Of a stretch of DNA of 18,485 bases, positions 6,990 to 14,333 are shown in pieces. Origin of the DNA: Spirochaetaceae bacterium (GTDB lineage Bacteria > Spirochaetota > Spirochaetia > Treponematales > Breznakiellaceae); NCBI GenBank assembly GCA_031283025.1, contig JAITCP010000116.1, forward strand, positions 1 through 18,485. Reading direction: 5' to 3'. A program made the position numbers and the translations under genes. Below the pieces are notes generated by a model. The model was not told the origin of the DNA. It ran no database searches and saw nothing but the letters and a program-made list of their open reading frames with translations. The first letter of the stretch is position 1, and every line of letters starts with the position of its first letter.

Positions 6990-8469
6990 AAAATATGAAT
7001 ACTGGTTTATCGTCGGAAGCCAGGACCTTTACGGGGACGAAACGCTTAAACAAGTAGCCGATCATGCCCGGATTATGACGGAAGAATTCAACAGTGATCC
7101 CGTGCTTTCCGGCACGGTGGTATTAAAACCTACGGCAATAACGCCGCAGGCGATACGCGGCCTTTTCGAGGAAGCGAATGCATCAAATAATTGCGCCGGT
7201 ATCATCACATGGATGCACACGTTTTCGCCTTCCAAAATGTGGATACAGGGTCTTGCTCTCAACCGCAGGCCGCTTTTACACCTTCACACACAGTTCAACC
7301 GCGACATTCCCTGGTCATCAATAGACATGGACTTTATGAATCTGAACCAGTCGGCTCACGGCGACCGTGAGCACGGTTATATCCATACACGGATGCGGCT
7401 GCCCCGCAAAATAGTTGCCGGTTTTTGGCAGGATACGAAACCGCGCCGCCGTATAGATGTGTGGATGCGCGCCGCTGCCGCAAGAAAAGACGGCATGGAT
7501 TCGACAGTTCTGCGGCTGGGAGACAATATGCGGGAAGTGGCGGTAACCGAAGGCGACAAAGTAGAAGCTCAAATCAGGCTGGGCTGGCAGGTAAATACCT
7601 GGGGCATAGGCGACCTTGCCGCCCGTTATGCGAAAATCAGCGATGACCGTGCGGAAAAACTGGCGGAAGAATACGCCGCGCGTTATGAGCTTGCGCCGGA
7701 ACTAAAACAGGACGGCAAGGCAAGAACCGCCATGCTTGAACAGGCAAAAATCGAAATCGCCCTTAAAGAAATGCTTGAGGCTGAACACGCCGGGGCTTTT
7801 ACCACCACTTTCCAGGACCTCCACGGCCTGCCCCAACTGCCCGGTCTTGCCTGCCAGCGGCTTATGGAGCAGGGCTGCGGCTTCGGCGCGGAGGGTGACT
7901 GGAAACAGTCCATGCTGACGCGGGCGGCCAAAGTCATGGCTGCCGGACTGCCGGGCGGCGTTTCCTTTATGGAAGATTACACCTACCACTTTGAGCCGGG
8001 CAAAGAAGCCGCTCTGGGCGCTCATATGCTTGAGGTATGTCCCTCTATCGCGGACGGCAGGCCTCGTATTGAAGTACATCCGCTGGGAATCGGCGGCAAG
8101 GCGGATCCGGCCCGCATGGTGTTTGATGCCGCTCCCGGTCCTGCGGTACTGGCAACACTCATTGATCTTGGAGGCCGTTTCAGGATGATCGTTAATGAAA
8201 TCGAGACTATCAAAATTGAAAACGCCATGCCGAAACTGCCCGTTGCCCGCGCCCTCTGGAAGCCGTATCCCAACTTGAGCGACGCCGCCGAAGCCTGGAT
8301 AATATCCGGTGGTACGCACCATTCGGTATACAGCGCCGCGCTTACTGCGGAATACTTTCGCGATTGGGCGGAAATGAACGGCATTGAGTTTGTGCTTATC
8401 GACCGTGATACAAAACCGGCACGTTTGCAGGACGAACTGCGCCGAAACGATGCCTACTGGTCTCGTTAG
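6979..8469 (+). CDS. araA: L-arabinose isomerase
   Basis: Converts L-arabinose to L-ribulose in the cytoplasm using a divalent metal such as Mn2+. The 496 residues match the usual length of about 500. N-terminal EYWFIVGSQDLYGDETL and WMHTFSPSKMWIQGL are diagnostic. The metal and catalytic residues known from E. coli AraA (Glu306, Glu333, His350, His450) correspond here to Glu305 in GAEGDWKQ, Glu332 in FMEDYTYH, His349 in GAHMLEVCPS and His447/448 in GGTHHSVYS; all are present. The gene starts inside the kinase gene and is followed 25 bases later by araD, so kinase, isomerase and epimerase should be made together. Confidence 0.98.
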   Translation: MNLKKYEYWFIVGSQDLYGDETLKQVADHARIMTEEFNSDPVLSGTVVLKPTAITPQAIRGLFEEANASNNCAGIITWMHTFSPSKMWIQGLALNRRPLLHLHTQFNRDIPWSSIDMDFMNLNQSAHGDREHGYIHTRMRLPRKIVAGFWQDTKPRRRIDVWMRAAAARKDGMDSTVLRLGDNMREVAVTEGDKVEAQIRLGWQVNTWGIGDLAARYAKISDDRAEKLAEEYAARYELAPELKQDGKARTAMLEQAKIEIALKEMLEAEHAGAFTTTFQDLHGLPQLPGLACQRLMEQGCGFGAEGDWKQSMLTRAAKVMAAGLPGGVSFMEDYTYHFEPGKEAALGAHMLEVCPSIADGRPRIEVHPLGIGGKADPARMVFDAAPGPAVLATLIDLGGRFRMIVNEIETIKIENAMPKLPVARALWKPYPNLSDAAEAWIISGGTHHSVYSAALTAEYFRDWAEMNGIEFVLIDRDTKPARLQDELRRNDAYWSR

Positions 8470-8494
8470 CCTGTTATGTGAAAACGGATTAAGT

Positions 8495-9202
8495 ATGGAT
8501 ATATATAAAACACTAAGGGAAGAATCATTCGAGGCGAATCTTGAAATAAAACGGCAGAATCTTGCCATTTACACATGGGGCAACGCTTCCGCTTTTGATC
8601 CTGATAAAGGGGTATTTGCCATTAAACCGTCCGGCGTAGCCTATGATGAATTGAAGCCGGAATTGATGGTGCTGGTCGATTTAGACGGCGCTGTTGTTGA
8701 GGGCAGGCTCAAGCCCTCATCTGATACAAAAACGCATCAGGTTTTATATCGGGAATTTGGCATACGCGGCATTACTCATACCCATTCGCCTCATGCGGTA
8801 GCTTGGGCACAGGCTAATAAGCCGATTCCGGTTTTTGGCACTACCCACGCCGATCACTGCGCAAGGGAAATTCCCTGTACAGAATATATAAGCCCCGAAG
8901 CGGTTAAAAACAACTACGAACTTGAAACGGGGAATCTTATTGTAGATACTTTCAGAAAGGGCAATTTAGACCCTGCCCAAATAACTATGGTTTTGGCAGC
9001 CGGACACGGCCCCTTCACCTGGGGCGCAAGCGCCGCCCAATCGGTTTATCACAGTGTTATTTTGGAAGAAATCTGCAAAATGGCGCTGTTTACCGTAATG
9101 ATTGACCCAAGAGTAAAACCACTGCCTGAGCATATCATCAGAAAACACTGGGAACGCAAACATGGACCGGGCGCGTATTATGGTCAGAAGCAGCCGCTCT
9201 AA
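8495..9202 (+). CDS. araD: L-ribulose-5-phosphate 4-epimerase
   Basis: Zn-dependent class II aldolase-family enzyme that turns L-ribulose-5-P into D-xylulose-5-P, the entry to the pentose phosphate pathway. 235 residues against 231 in E. coli. Motifs: TWGNASAFD, KPSGVAYDEL (phosphate binding), GITHTHSPHAVAWAQ with the two Zn histidines, the Asp of HADHCAREIPCTEYI, AAGHGPFTWG with the third Zn histidine, and the C-terminal HGPGAYYGQ carrying the conserved Tyr. ATG 8495 is chosen because homology begins there; the extension to 8384 is araA sequence in another frame. No strong ribosome site is visible. The stop codon TAA lies at the first bases of the 68-bp repeat block. Confidence 0.97.
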   Translation: MDIYKTLREESFEANLEIKRQNLAIYTWGNASAFDPDKGVFAIKPSGVAYDELKPELMVLVDLDGAVVEGRLKPSSDTKTHQVLYREFGIRGITHTHSPHAVAWAQANKPIPVFGTTHADHCAREIPCTEYISPEAVKNNYELETGNLIVDTFRKGNLDPAQITMVLAAGHGPFTWGASAAQSVYHSVILEEICKMALFTVMIDPRVKPLPEHIIRKHWERKHGPGAYYGQKQPL

Positions 9203-9268
9203 AATACTGCGTATTTTGCAGTTTTTTATAGGAAGTTGTTCAAAAATTGAAGTTTCTGAACAACTCTA
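9201..9268. repeat. 68-bp block, inverted copy of 16380-16446
   Basis: Reading 9201-9268 on + against the reverse complement of 16380-16446 gives about 63 of 68 identical bases: one T indel and four substitutions, two of them in the hairpin centre (GA against TC). The block contains the AAAATAC/GTATTTT hairpin (9201-9217) and the AGTTGTTC/GAACAACT hairpin with arms at 9234-9248 and 9251-9265. It separates araD from the convergent sua5 gene and may terminate both. Confidence 0.85.
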
Positions 9269-9303
9269 GGGAACTTCTGAACTGAAGTTTTTAGAGATTC
9301 CCT
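9269..9303. repeat. Degenerate member of the GGGAATCTCT palindrome family
   Basis: The right arm (AGTTTTTAGAGATTCCC, 9286-9302) is identical to the right arm at 16203-16219. The left arm (9269-9283) has drifted to GGGAACTTCTGAACT, so pairing is imperfect. It follows directly on the 68-bp block, giving a composite element of about 100 bp. Confidence 0.65.
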
Positions 9304-9321
9304 CTAATAATTCCGTCATAA

Positions 9322-10407
9322 TCACCCCGCGGCACGGCGGAGCCTGTCGTTGACTGCTGCGCCGATCCCTTTTTCCGGCAGGGCTTCCGCATGGATGCGG
9401 CGGACGCCTTTTCCGTCCAGCAGGCGGAGGTACTCAAAGAGGCGCGCCGCCGCTTCAACGGCATCGCCCGATTCGCTCAGGGTGATAATTCGATCTGTGT
9501 CCGGTGCGCCGGTTCGGGCAGCCCATGTTTTACGGGATGTGCCGGAAAAAAAGAGGTATCCGTCTTCAGGGCAGCAGGGAAGGGCTTGCATAACATCGCT
9601 CCCGTAAAAAAAGAGGGGGCGCTCCGGCGCATAGTGACTTTTTAACATACCCGGCGACGCTGCCGGTTCGCCTTCTTCCATAGTCGCTGCTTTATTCCCG
9701 CTAATAATTATCCCTGTTCTTTGCGTGGTGTCTTGTGGGACATTCAGGTTAGCGCTTATACCGTTCCCCTCCGGCAGTGGTCCGGCAAGCTCTTCAATTT
9801 GTTCCCGGCTTATGCCGCCTGGCCTGAGTATTTTTAGGCCGCCCTGTATGCTCAGTACCGTGGATTCCACGCCCACGGAACAGGGGCCGCCGTCTATGAT
9901 GCAGTCCGCCGCGTCTCCCAGTTCCGCCACCGCGTGTTCCGCCCTGGTAGGGCTTATGCGCCCGAAACGGTTTGCGCTGGGAGCGGCAACAGCCCCGCCG
10001 GACAACTCAATCAGTTTCTGAGCGGCGGATTGCGAGGGAAAACGAATCGCCGCCGTTGGCAGGGCGGCGGTTGCCAAATCGGGAACTTCAGGACGTTTGG
10101 GAAGAACAAAGGTAAGCGGGCCGGGCCAAAACTTTTTTGCCAGCTTTTCCAGCAGGAGCCGTTCAGGGGAGCCGAGCGCGTCAAGATCGGCAATCCGTTC
10201 CAAAGCGGAAAAACCGGCAATGTGAATGATAAGCGGGTCAAAACGAGGACGGCCCTTAACATCGAACACCCTCGCCAGCGCGTGAGTGTTAAAAGCGTCC
10301 GCGCCAAGGCCGTACACCGTCTCTGTGGGAAAAATCGCAAGCCCTCCCGCTTTGATAATCGCCGCAGCCCGGCCCAAATCGGCGGCGGAAGTTCCCAGCC
10401 TTATCAT
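9322..10407 (-). CDS. sua5: L-threonylcarbamoyladenylate synthase, Sua5 type
   Basis: Makes threonylcarbamoyl-AMP from threonine, bicarbonate and ATP for the t6A37 modification of ANN-decoding tRNAs. 361 residues: an N-terminal YrdC domain (about 1-205) plus a C-terminal Sua5 domain, so the long form rather than the short TsaC. Visible landmarks are FPTETVYGLGADAF, the KGRPRFDPLIIHI basic loop, FWPGPLTFVL, APSANRFGRISPT, GVESTVLSI, LRPGGIS and the interdomain linker SPGMLKSHYAP, which closes over the active site. It lies 18 bases after the dehydrogenase stop on the same strand, so it is probably cotranscribed. Its 3' end faces araD across the palindromic block. Confidence 0.95.
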   Translation of the reverse strand: MIRLGTSAADLGRAAAIIKAGGLAIFPTETVYGLGADAFNTHALARVFDVKGRPRFDPLIIHIAGFSALERIADLDALGSPERLLLEKLAKKFWPGPLTFVLPKRPEVPDLATAALPTAAIRFPSQSAAQKLIELSGGAVAAPSANRFGRISPTRAEHAVAELGDAADCIIDGGPCSVGVESTVLSIQGGLKILRPGGISREQIEELAGPLPEGNGISANLNVPQDTTQRTGIIISGNKAATMEEGEPAASPGMLKSHYAPERPLFFYGSDVMQALPCCPEDGYLFFSGTSRKTWAARTGAPDTDRIITLSESGDAVEAAARLFEYLRLLDGKGVRRIHAEALPEKGIGAAVNDRLRRAAG

Positions 10408-10425
10408 AAGGTATTATACACAAAT

Positions 10426-11388
10426 TCAAATACAATTCACTGCCGTCTGGGGCGTGCGGCCTTCCAGAACTTCCCGCGCGTTGAGGGCTGTGCGTGTCTT
10501 GAGTTCCGATGCCGATTCAACGCTGTAGTAGGCGCTGTGATCGGTCAAGATAACATTGGGCAGGGTAAGAAAAGGATGATTAGGCGGCAGGGGTTCTTTT
10601 TCAAACACGTCCAGCCCCGCCCAGGCAATTTTGCCCATTGCAATGGCCTCCGCCAGGGCGGCCTCGTCTATAACCGCTCCCCGTGAAGTGTTGATAAGGA
10701 TAACGCCCTCTTTCATTTTGGCGATTGTTTCTGAATTCACAAAATGACGGGTGCTTTCATTCAAGGGAACATGGAGGGAGATAAAATCGGATTCACCGAT
10801 TAACTTTTCAAAGGGGACGATTTCTCCGGTAAAATGCGGCGCGCCGTTACGGGCGGCGGCCAGCTTTGCATCTCCGCGCGGGTCGGTAATAAGGATGCGG
10901 CTAAAGGCAAAGCCCTGGACTTTTTCCCAAAATGCCCTGCCGGAAGCGCCGAAACCGGCAATCCCCAGAACCCGCCCTGACATTCGTTTAATAGGCCGGT
11001 TTATGTTCCATCCGCCGCTTTTTACCATGCGGTCCTTTTCCGGAATCGCCCTGACGCAGGAAAGGAGGAGGCCAAGGGCGTGTTCGGCCACCTCTTCGGT
11101 ACAGTATGCGGGAACATTGGTAACCCAGATTCCCGCTTTGGAGGCCGCTTCCAGGTCTACATTGTCGTAGCCCGTGCCGTAACGGGAAATAACCCGGCAT
11201 TTATCCAGGGTCCTGATAACGGAAGCCGGCATGGGGGCCTGGTTCAGCAGTATCCCGTCCGCTCCGGCGCAGGCGCGGATAAGGTCTTCTTCCCTATGGC
11301 AGTCCGCCACAACAAGTTCCGCGTCTTCAAAAACCTGTTTTTCTTCATCGGTCCAGCCAAATCTGTCGTCGGTAATTACTATTTTCAT
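10426..11388 (-). CDS. D-isomer-specific 2-hydroxyacid dehydrogenase, CtBP-like
   Basis: NAD(P)-dependent oxidoreductase of the D-2-hydroxyacid dehydrogenase family, 320 residues. The substrate-binding half contains VISRYGTGYDNVDLEAAS and NVPAYCTEEVAEHALGLLL; the Rossmann half has GIAGFGASGRAFW and ITDP. The catalytic triad is present: Arg in NTSRGAVID, Glu in GLDVFEKEP and His in TDHSAYYS. The ending DHSAYYSVESASELKTRTA resembles the C-terminal-binding-protein (CtBP) subgroup more than SerA. The substrate is not predictable; phosphoglycerate is unlikely because there is no ACT domain. Start ATG 11388 has AGGAAGG upstream. Only 25 bases separate it from the divergent HAD gene, so the two promoters must overlap each other or the coding ends. 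Confidence 0.9.
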   Translation of the reverse strand: MKIVITDDRFGWTDEEKQVFEDAELVVADCHREEDLIRACAGADGILLNQAPMPASVIRTLDKCRVISRYGTGYDNVDLEAASKAGIWVTNVPAYCTEEVAEHALGLLLSCVRAIPEKDRMVKSGGWNINRPIKRMSGRVLGIAGFGASGRAFWEKVQGFAFSRILITDPRGDAKLAAARNGAPHFTGEIVPFEKLIGESDFISLHVPLNESTRHFVNSETIAKMKEGVILINTSRGAVIDEAALAEAIAMGKIAWAGLDVFEKEPLPPNHPFLTLPNVILTDHSAYYSVESASELKTRTALNAREVLEGRTPQTAVNCI

Positions 11389-11413
11389 TCAAGCCTTCCT
11401 GTTACCATAAGCT

Positions 11414-12100
11414 ATGTATCCCGCCATAAAGTTCCTTCTTTTCGATTTGGACTGCACCCTTTATTCCGCCAGCTACGGCCTGGAGCGTAACGTGAGCAGC
11501 CGGATTAACGATTACCTTACCGTCTACCTTGGCCATCCCAGGGAAGAAGCCTGGGCACTCCGTAAAGACGGCGTACAAAAAGGCGGCTACGGCACTACCC
11601 TGGAATGGCTCCGGGCGGAGCGGGGCATGAACGATGCGGAAACGGAACGGTACTTTGCCGCAATTCACCCGGAAAATGAAGCGGATGCCCTTCCCGCCGA
11701 TCCTCAGCTTCGTTCTTTTCTGCTTTCCCTTTCCCTTCCCCTGGGGGTTTTGACCAACTCGCCCCTGGAACACGCCCAAAGAATACTCGGCAAACTGGGG
11801 GTGCTTGACCTCTTCCCTGTTATTTTCGACATACGGCGGAACGGACTGGAGGGCAAACCACGTGAAAAAGTGTACCGCCGGGTACTGGCGGAACTGGGGG
11901 TGGAAGCCCCGTCCTGTCTCTTCCTGGACGATGCGTCTGTTTATATAGAAGGTTACCGGGCGATAGGCGGAACGGGGGTATATTTTGACGAGGACAACCA
12001 CCGCCCGGATTTTCCCGGATTTAGGATACAAAAACTGGAGGAATTACTTACCCTGACATGGCCGGATAATTCGCCGCTTTTAGGGAAAAAGAATTGCTAA
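11414..12100 (+). CDS. HAD-superfamily hydrolase, pyrimidine 5'-nucleotidase-like
   Basis: Cytoplasmic Mg2+-dependent phosphatase, 228 residues. Motif I is FDLDCTLYS (nucleophile Asp11, acid Asp13), motif II is GVLTNSP, the motif III Lys lies in EGKPREKVY and motif IV is LFLDDA. The 'LDCTLY-SASYGLE' opening and the helical cap resemble the yeast Sdt1/Ppm1-type pyrimidine 5'-nucleotidase group, so a nucleotide phosphatase is the best guess; phosphoglycolate phosphatase is a weaker alternative. The start lacks a good ribosome site, and the gene is divergent from the dehydrogenase with a 25-bp gap. An intrinsic terminator 90 bases after the stop separates it from thrS. Confidence 0.82.
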   Translation: MYPAIKFLLFDLDCTLYSASYGLERNVSSRINDYLTVYLGHPREEAWALRKDGVQKGGYGTTLEWLRAERGMNDAETERYFAAIHPENEADALPADPQLRSFLLSLSLPLGVLTNSPLEHAQRILGKLGVLDLFPVIFDIRRNGLEGKPREKVYRRVLAELGVEAPSCLFLDDASVYIEGYRAIGGTGVYFDEDNHRPDFPGFRIQKLEELLTLTWPDNSPLLGKKNC

Positions 12101-12188
12101 AGGAAAAGCCGAAGCCGCCGATAATAAAGATGTCGGAGTTATAGTTCCCCTCCCAAATCACTATATTTCCGGCACGCCTCAAGGGCGA

Positions 12189-12219
12189 GGCCTATAGCAT
12201 TTGCTATAGGCCTTTTTAT
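12189..12219 (+). terminator. Intrinsic terminator, copy 1
   Basis: GGCCTATAGC (12189-12198), loop ATTT and GCTATAGGCC (12203-12212) make a perfect 10-bp stem followed by TTTTTATTT. Strong rho-independent form; it ends the HAD transcript or attenuates thrS. Confidence 0.88.
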
Positions 12220-12236
12220 TTACTGTGGCCTTCGCC

Positions 12237-12326
12237 GTGTTACATTTCTTCAACAACACCCTCAATGTTTCGGGTGCATTACCGGGCGGGCCTAAAGCAT
12301 TTGCTATAGGCCTTTTATTTTTCTGA
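12237..12326 (+). CDS. Possible 29-codon leader peptide ahead of thrS
   Basis: The first duplicate opens a GTG frame beginning (M)LHFFNNTLNVSGALPGGP, running through the second terminator hairpin and ending at TGA 12324-12326. That stop overlaps GAGG (12325-12328), which is correctly spaced for the GTG at 12337 in the second copy. It contains six Phe codons but only one Thr codon, so classical threonine attenuation is not supported. It may simply be an accident of the duplication. Confidence 0.25.
   Translation: MLHFFNNTLNVSGALPGGPKAFAIGLLFF
12289..12322 (+). terminator. Intrinsic terminator, copy 2 with one stem mismatch
   Basis: The second copy reads GGCCTAAAGC-ATTT-GCTATAGGCC followed by TTTTATTTTT. 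One A:A mismatch (12295 against 12306) weakens the stem compared with copy 1. It sits inside a possible leader frame upstream of thrS. Confidence 0.75.
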
Positions 12327-12432
12327 GGCCTTCGCCGTGTTACATTTCTTCAACAACACCCTCAATGTTTCGGGTGCATTACCGGGCGGGCCGGGTCTTG
12401 ACCAAAATGCCGAATTTCTCCACCCTGTAGGT

Positions 12433-14211
12433 ATGTCCGAAGTAAACGCAGCAGAGAAGCTGGCCCTTATCCGTCATTCGGTAAGCCATATCATGGCCCA
12501 GGCGGTAACCAGTCTTTTTCCCGGAACCAGGGTAGCCATCGGCCCTTCCATAGAAAACGGTTTTTATTACGATTTTGATCTGCCCCAGGCAATTACAAAT
12601 GAAGACCTTTCCGCCGTTGAAGAAGAAATGAAGAAGCTCATTGACTCCAAACAGGATTTTGTCCGGGTGGAGCTTTCCAGGGAAGAGGCCCTTAAACGTT
12701 TTGCCGGTGAACCTTTCAAAACCGAACTTATCAACGAACTGCCGGAAGGGGAAATCATTTCTGTTTATGAAAACCGGACAACGGGCGGCGAAGCCGGAGG
12801 GAACTGCCTCTGGGCGGACCTGTGCCGGGGGCCCCATGTAAATAATACCAGGGAAATCCACTCCGGGGCGTTTAAGCTGCAAAACATTGCCGGCGCTTAC
12901 TGGCGGGGGGATGAAAAGCGTCCCATGCTTACCCGTATTTACGGAACCGCCTGGGAAAACCCCAAAGACTTAAAAGCGTATCTGGCCTTTCTGGAAGAAG
13001 TGGAGAAGCGCGATCACCGCCGCCTTGGCAGGGAACTTGATCTTTTTTCCACCCATGAAGAAGCCGGAGCGGGGCTTATCTACTGGCATCCCAACGGGGG
13101 CCGCATGAGGGTCGCTGTGGAAGATTTTTGGCGCACCGAACATTACCGCAACGGCTACGAAATTCTCTACACGCCCCACATAGGAAAAAGCTGGCTTTGG
13201 GAAACATCGGGGCACCTGGGTTTTTACCGTGCCAATATGTACAGCCCCATGGAAATTGACAATCAGGACTATATCATCAAGCCCATGAACTGCCCCTTTC
13301 ATATTATGATCTACAAAAACAAACAGCGCAGTTACCGGGACCTGCCCCTGCGCTGGGCGGAGCTGGGGACTGTGTACCGCTATGAGCGTAGCGGCGTTCT
13401 TCACGGCCTGCTCCGGGTGCGGGGCTTTACCCAGGACGATGCCCACATTTTCTGTACCCCCGAACAAATGGAAAGTGAAATTAGGGAAGTGCTGCGGTTC
13501 AGCCTGTGGATTTGGAAAGTCTTTGGCTTTAAGGACATCAAGGCGTATCTGGCCACCAAGCCCGCCGAGTCTGTGGGCGAGCAAAGCCGCTGGGACGCCG
13601 CCCTGGAAAGCCTCCGCAAGGCGGTGGACGCGGAAGGGCTTGCCTACGAAATGGACGAAGGCGGCGGCGCTTTTTACGGCCCTAAAATCGACCTTAAAAT
13701 AAAAGACGCTCTGGGCCGGGAATGGCAGATGACAACCATTCAGTTCGATTTTAACGAGCCTGAGCGTTTCGACATGACCTTTGTTGATACCGACGGCCAG
13801 CACAAGCGGCCCTACATGATTCACCGGGCGCTCTTGGGTTCTTTGGAACGGTTTTTCGGAGTGCTTATCGAACACTTTGGTGGCGCTTTCCCCGCATGGA
13901 TAGCGCCGGAACAGGCGGCGGTTATCCCCGTATCAGAAAACTTTAACGATTACGCAAAGAAAGTTATGGCGGAGCTAAAGGCAAAAGACCTGCGGGTAAG
14001 CGCGGAACTGGACGACAGCCGCCTTAACGCAAAAATCAGGGAATGTCAGAACCGCAAAATACCGTATATGCTTGTAGCAGGCCAGCGGGAAGCCGATGAA
14101 GGAACCGTATCGATCCGCCTGCGGGACGGGCGGCAGTTAGCCCCGATGAAGGCCGCGGACTTTGCCGCCTATCTGGAGGAAAAGGTTAAAACCCGAAGCC
14201 TGGAGCTGTAA
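12433..14211 (+). CDS. thrS: Threonyl-tRNA synthetase lacking the TGS domain
   Basis: Charges tRNA-Thr with threonine. 592 residues from ATG 12433, against about 640 in E. coli: the N-terminal TGS domain is absent, while the editing domain is kept (His15/His19 in HSVSH, Cys131 and His135 in CRGPH). The class II core has motif 1 around GMRVAVEDFW, motif 2 RYERSGVLHGLLRVRGFTQDD and motif 3 IHRALLGSLERFFG; the zinc ligands are Cys287 (MNCPFH), His338 (DDAHIFC) and His464. The C-terminal anticodon-binding domain starts near AWIAPEQAAVIPVS. Short ThrRS forms are known in spirochaetes such as Borrelia. A GTG at 12337 with GAGG upstream would add 32 residues with no family resemblance; ATG 12433 is preferred although its ribosome site is poor. 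Confidence 0.95.
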   Translation: MSEVNAAEKLALIRHSVSHIMAQAVTSLFPGTRVAIGPSIENGFYYDFDLPQAITNEDLSAVEEEMKKLIDSKQDFVRVELSREEALKRFAGEPFKTELINELPEGEIISVYENRTTGGEAGGNCLWADLCRGPHVNNTREIHSGAFKLQNIAGAYWRGDEKRPMLTRIYGTAWENPKDLKAYLAFLEEVEKRDHRRLGRELDLFSTHEEAGAGLIYWHPNGGRMRVAVEDFWRTEHYRNGYEILYTPHIGKSWLWETSGHLGFYRANMYSPMEIDNQDYIIKPMNCPFHIMIYKNKQRSYRDLPLRWAELGTVYRYERSGVLHGLLRVRGFTQDDAHIFCTPEQMESEIREVLRFSLWIWKVFGFKDIKAYLATKPAESVGEQSRWDAALESLRKAVDAEGLAYEMDEGGGAFYGPKIDLKIKDALGREWQMTTIQFDFNEPERFDMTFVDTDGQHKRPYMIHRALLGSLERFFGVLIEHFGGAFPAWIAPEQAAVIPVSENFNDYAKKVMAELKAKDLRVSAELDDSRLNAKIRECQNRKIPYMLVAGQREADEGTVSIRLRDGRQLAPMKAADFAAYLEEKVKTRSLEL

Positions 14212-14227
14212 AAAAGCAAATGAGCTA

Positions 14228-14255
14228 TTTCCAAAACCCAGGTTAGTTTTGGAAA
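14228..14255. terminator. Hairpin after thrS
   Basis: TTTCCAAAAC (14228-14237) and GTTTTGGAAA (14246-14255) form a perfect 10-bp stem with an 8-nt loop. There is no T-run, so it may be a processing or stabilising hairpin, or a weak terminator. Bases 14224-14230 (GCTATTT) can alternatively pair with the AAATAGC at 14262-14268, so two exclusive folds are possible. Confidence 0.55.
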
Positions 14256-14333
14256 AGCCTCAAATAGCAACTCAATTTCAGAACCCCGCGTTACACCCTT
14301 TCGTAAACAATTAAAATAAAATAGAATAAAACC

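Larger units (their letters stand above)
12191..12390 (+). repeat. Exact-period 100-bp tandem duplication upstream of thrS
   Basis: Bases 12191-12290 and 12291-12390 match at 95 of 100 positions with no indel. The last 64 bp of each copy are identical. All five differences are A/T exchanges near the terminator stem and T-run. The young age of the duplication is suggested by the identical segment. Confidence 0.93.
12101..12432 (+). other. 332-bp spacer holding a tandem duplication, two terminators and a possible leader ORF
   Basis: Bases 12101-12188 show nothing recognisable. From 12189 on, the spacer is two copies of a 100-bp unit, each opening with a hairpin plus T-run and each carrying a GTG-initiated frame (12237 and 12337). 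The remaining 12391-12432 leads into thrS and has no obvious ribosome site before ATG 12433. Confidence 0.8.

Noticed and set aside
7702..8568. 288-codon open frame on the minus strand
   Set aside because: It lies antisense to araA and the start of araD, whose catalytic residues are all intact; the translation has no family resemblance.
10405..10420. TATAAT just upstream of sua5 as a dedicated promoter
   Set aside because: It sits in an 18-bp gap after the dehydrogenase stop, with no acceptable -35; AT-rich chance match in an operon gap is more likely.
9934..10686. 250-codon open frame on the plus strand
   Set aside because: It runs across the sua5 and dehydrogenase genes in antisense and joins both; composition is Arg/Gly-rich without domains.
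11402..12031. 209-codon minus-strand frame opposite the HAD gene
   Set aside because: The HAD frame carries all four HAD motifs, so the antisense frame is a shadow.
12189..12432. T-box or threonine-codon attenuator for thrS
   Set aside because: No T-box motif or specifier loop was seen, and the candidate leader peptide contains only one Thr codon.
12970..13875. 301-codon open frame on the minus strand
   Set aside because: It is antisense to the conserved core of thrS and has no recognisable motif; it is a by-product of the GC-rich codon use.
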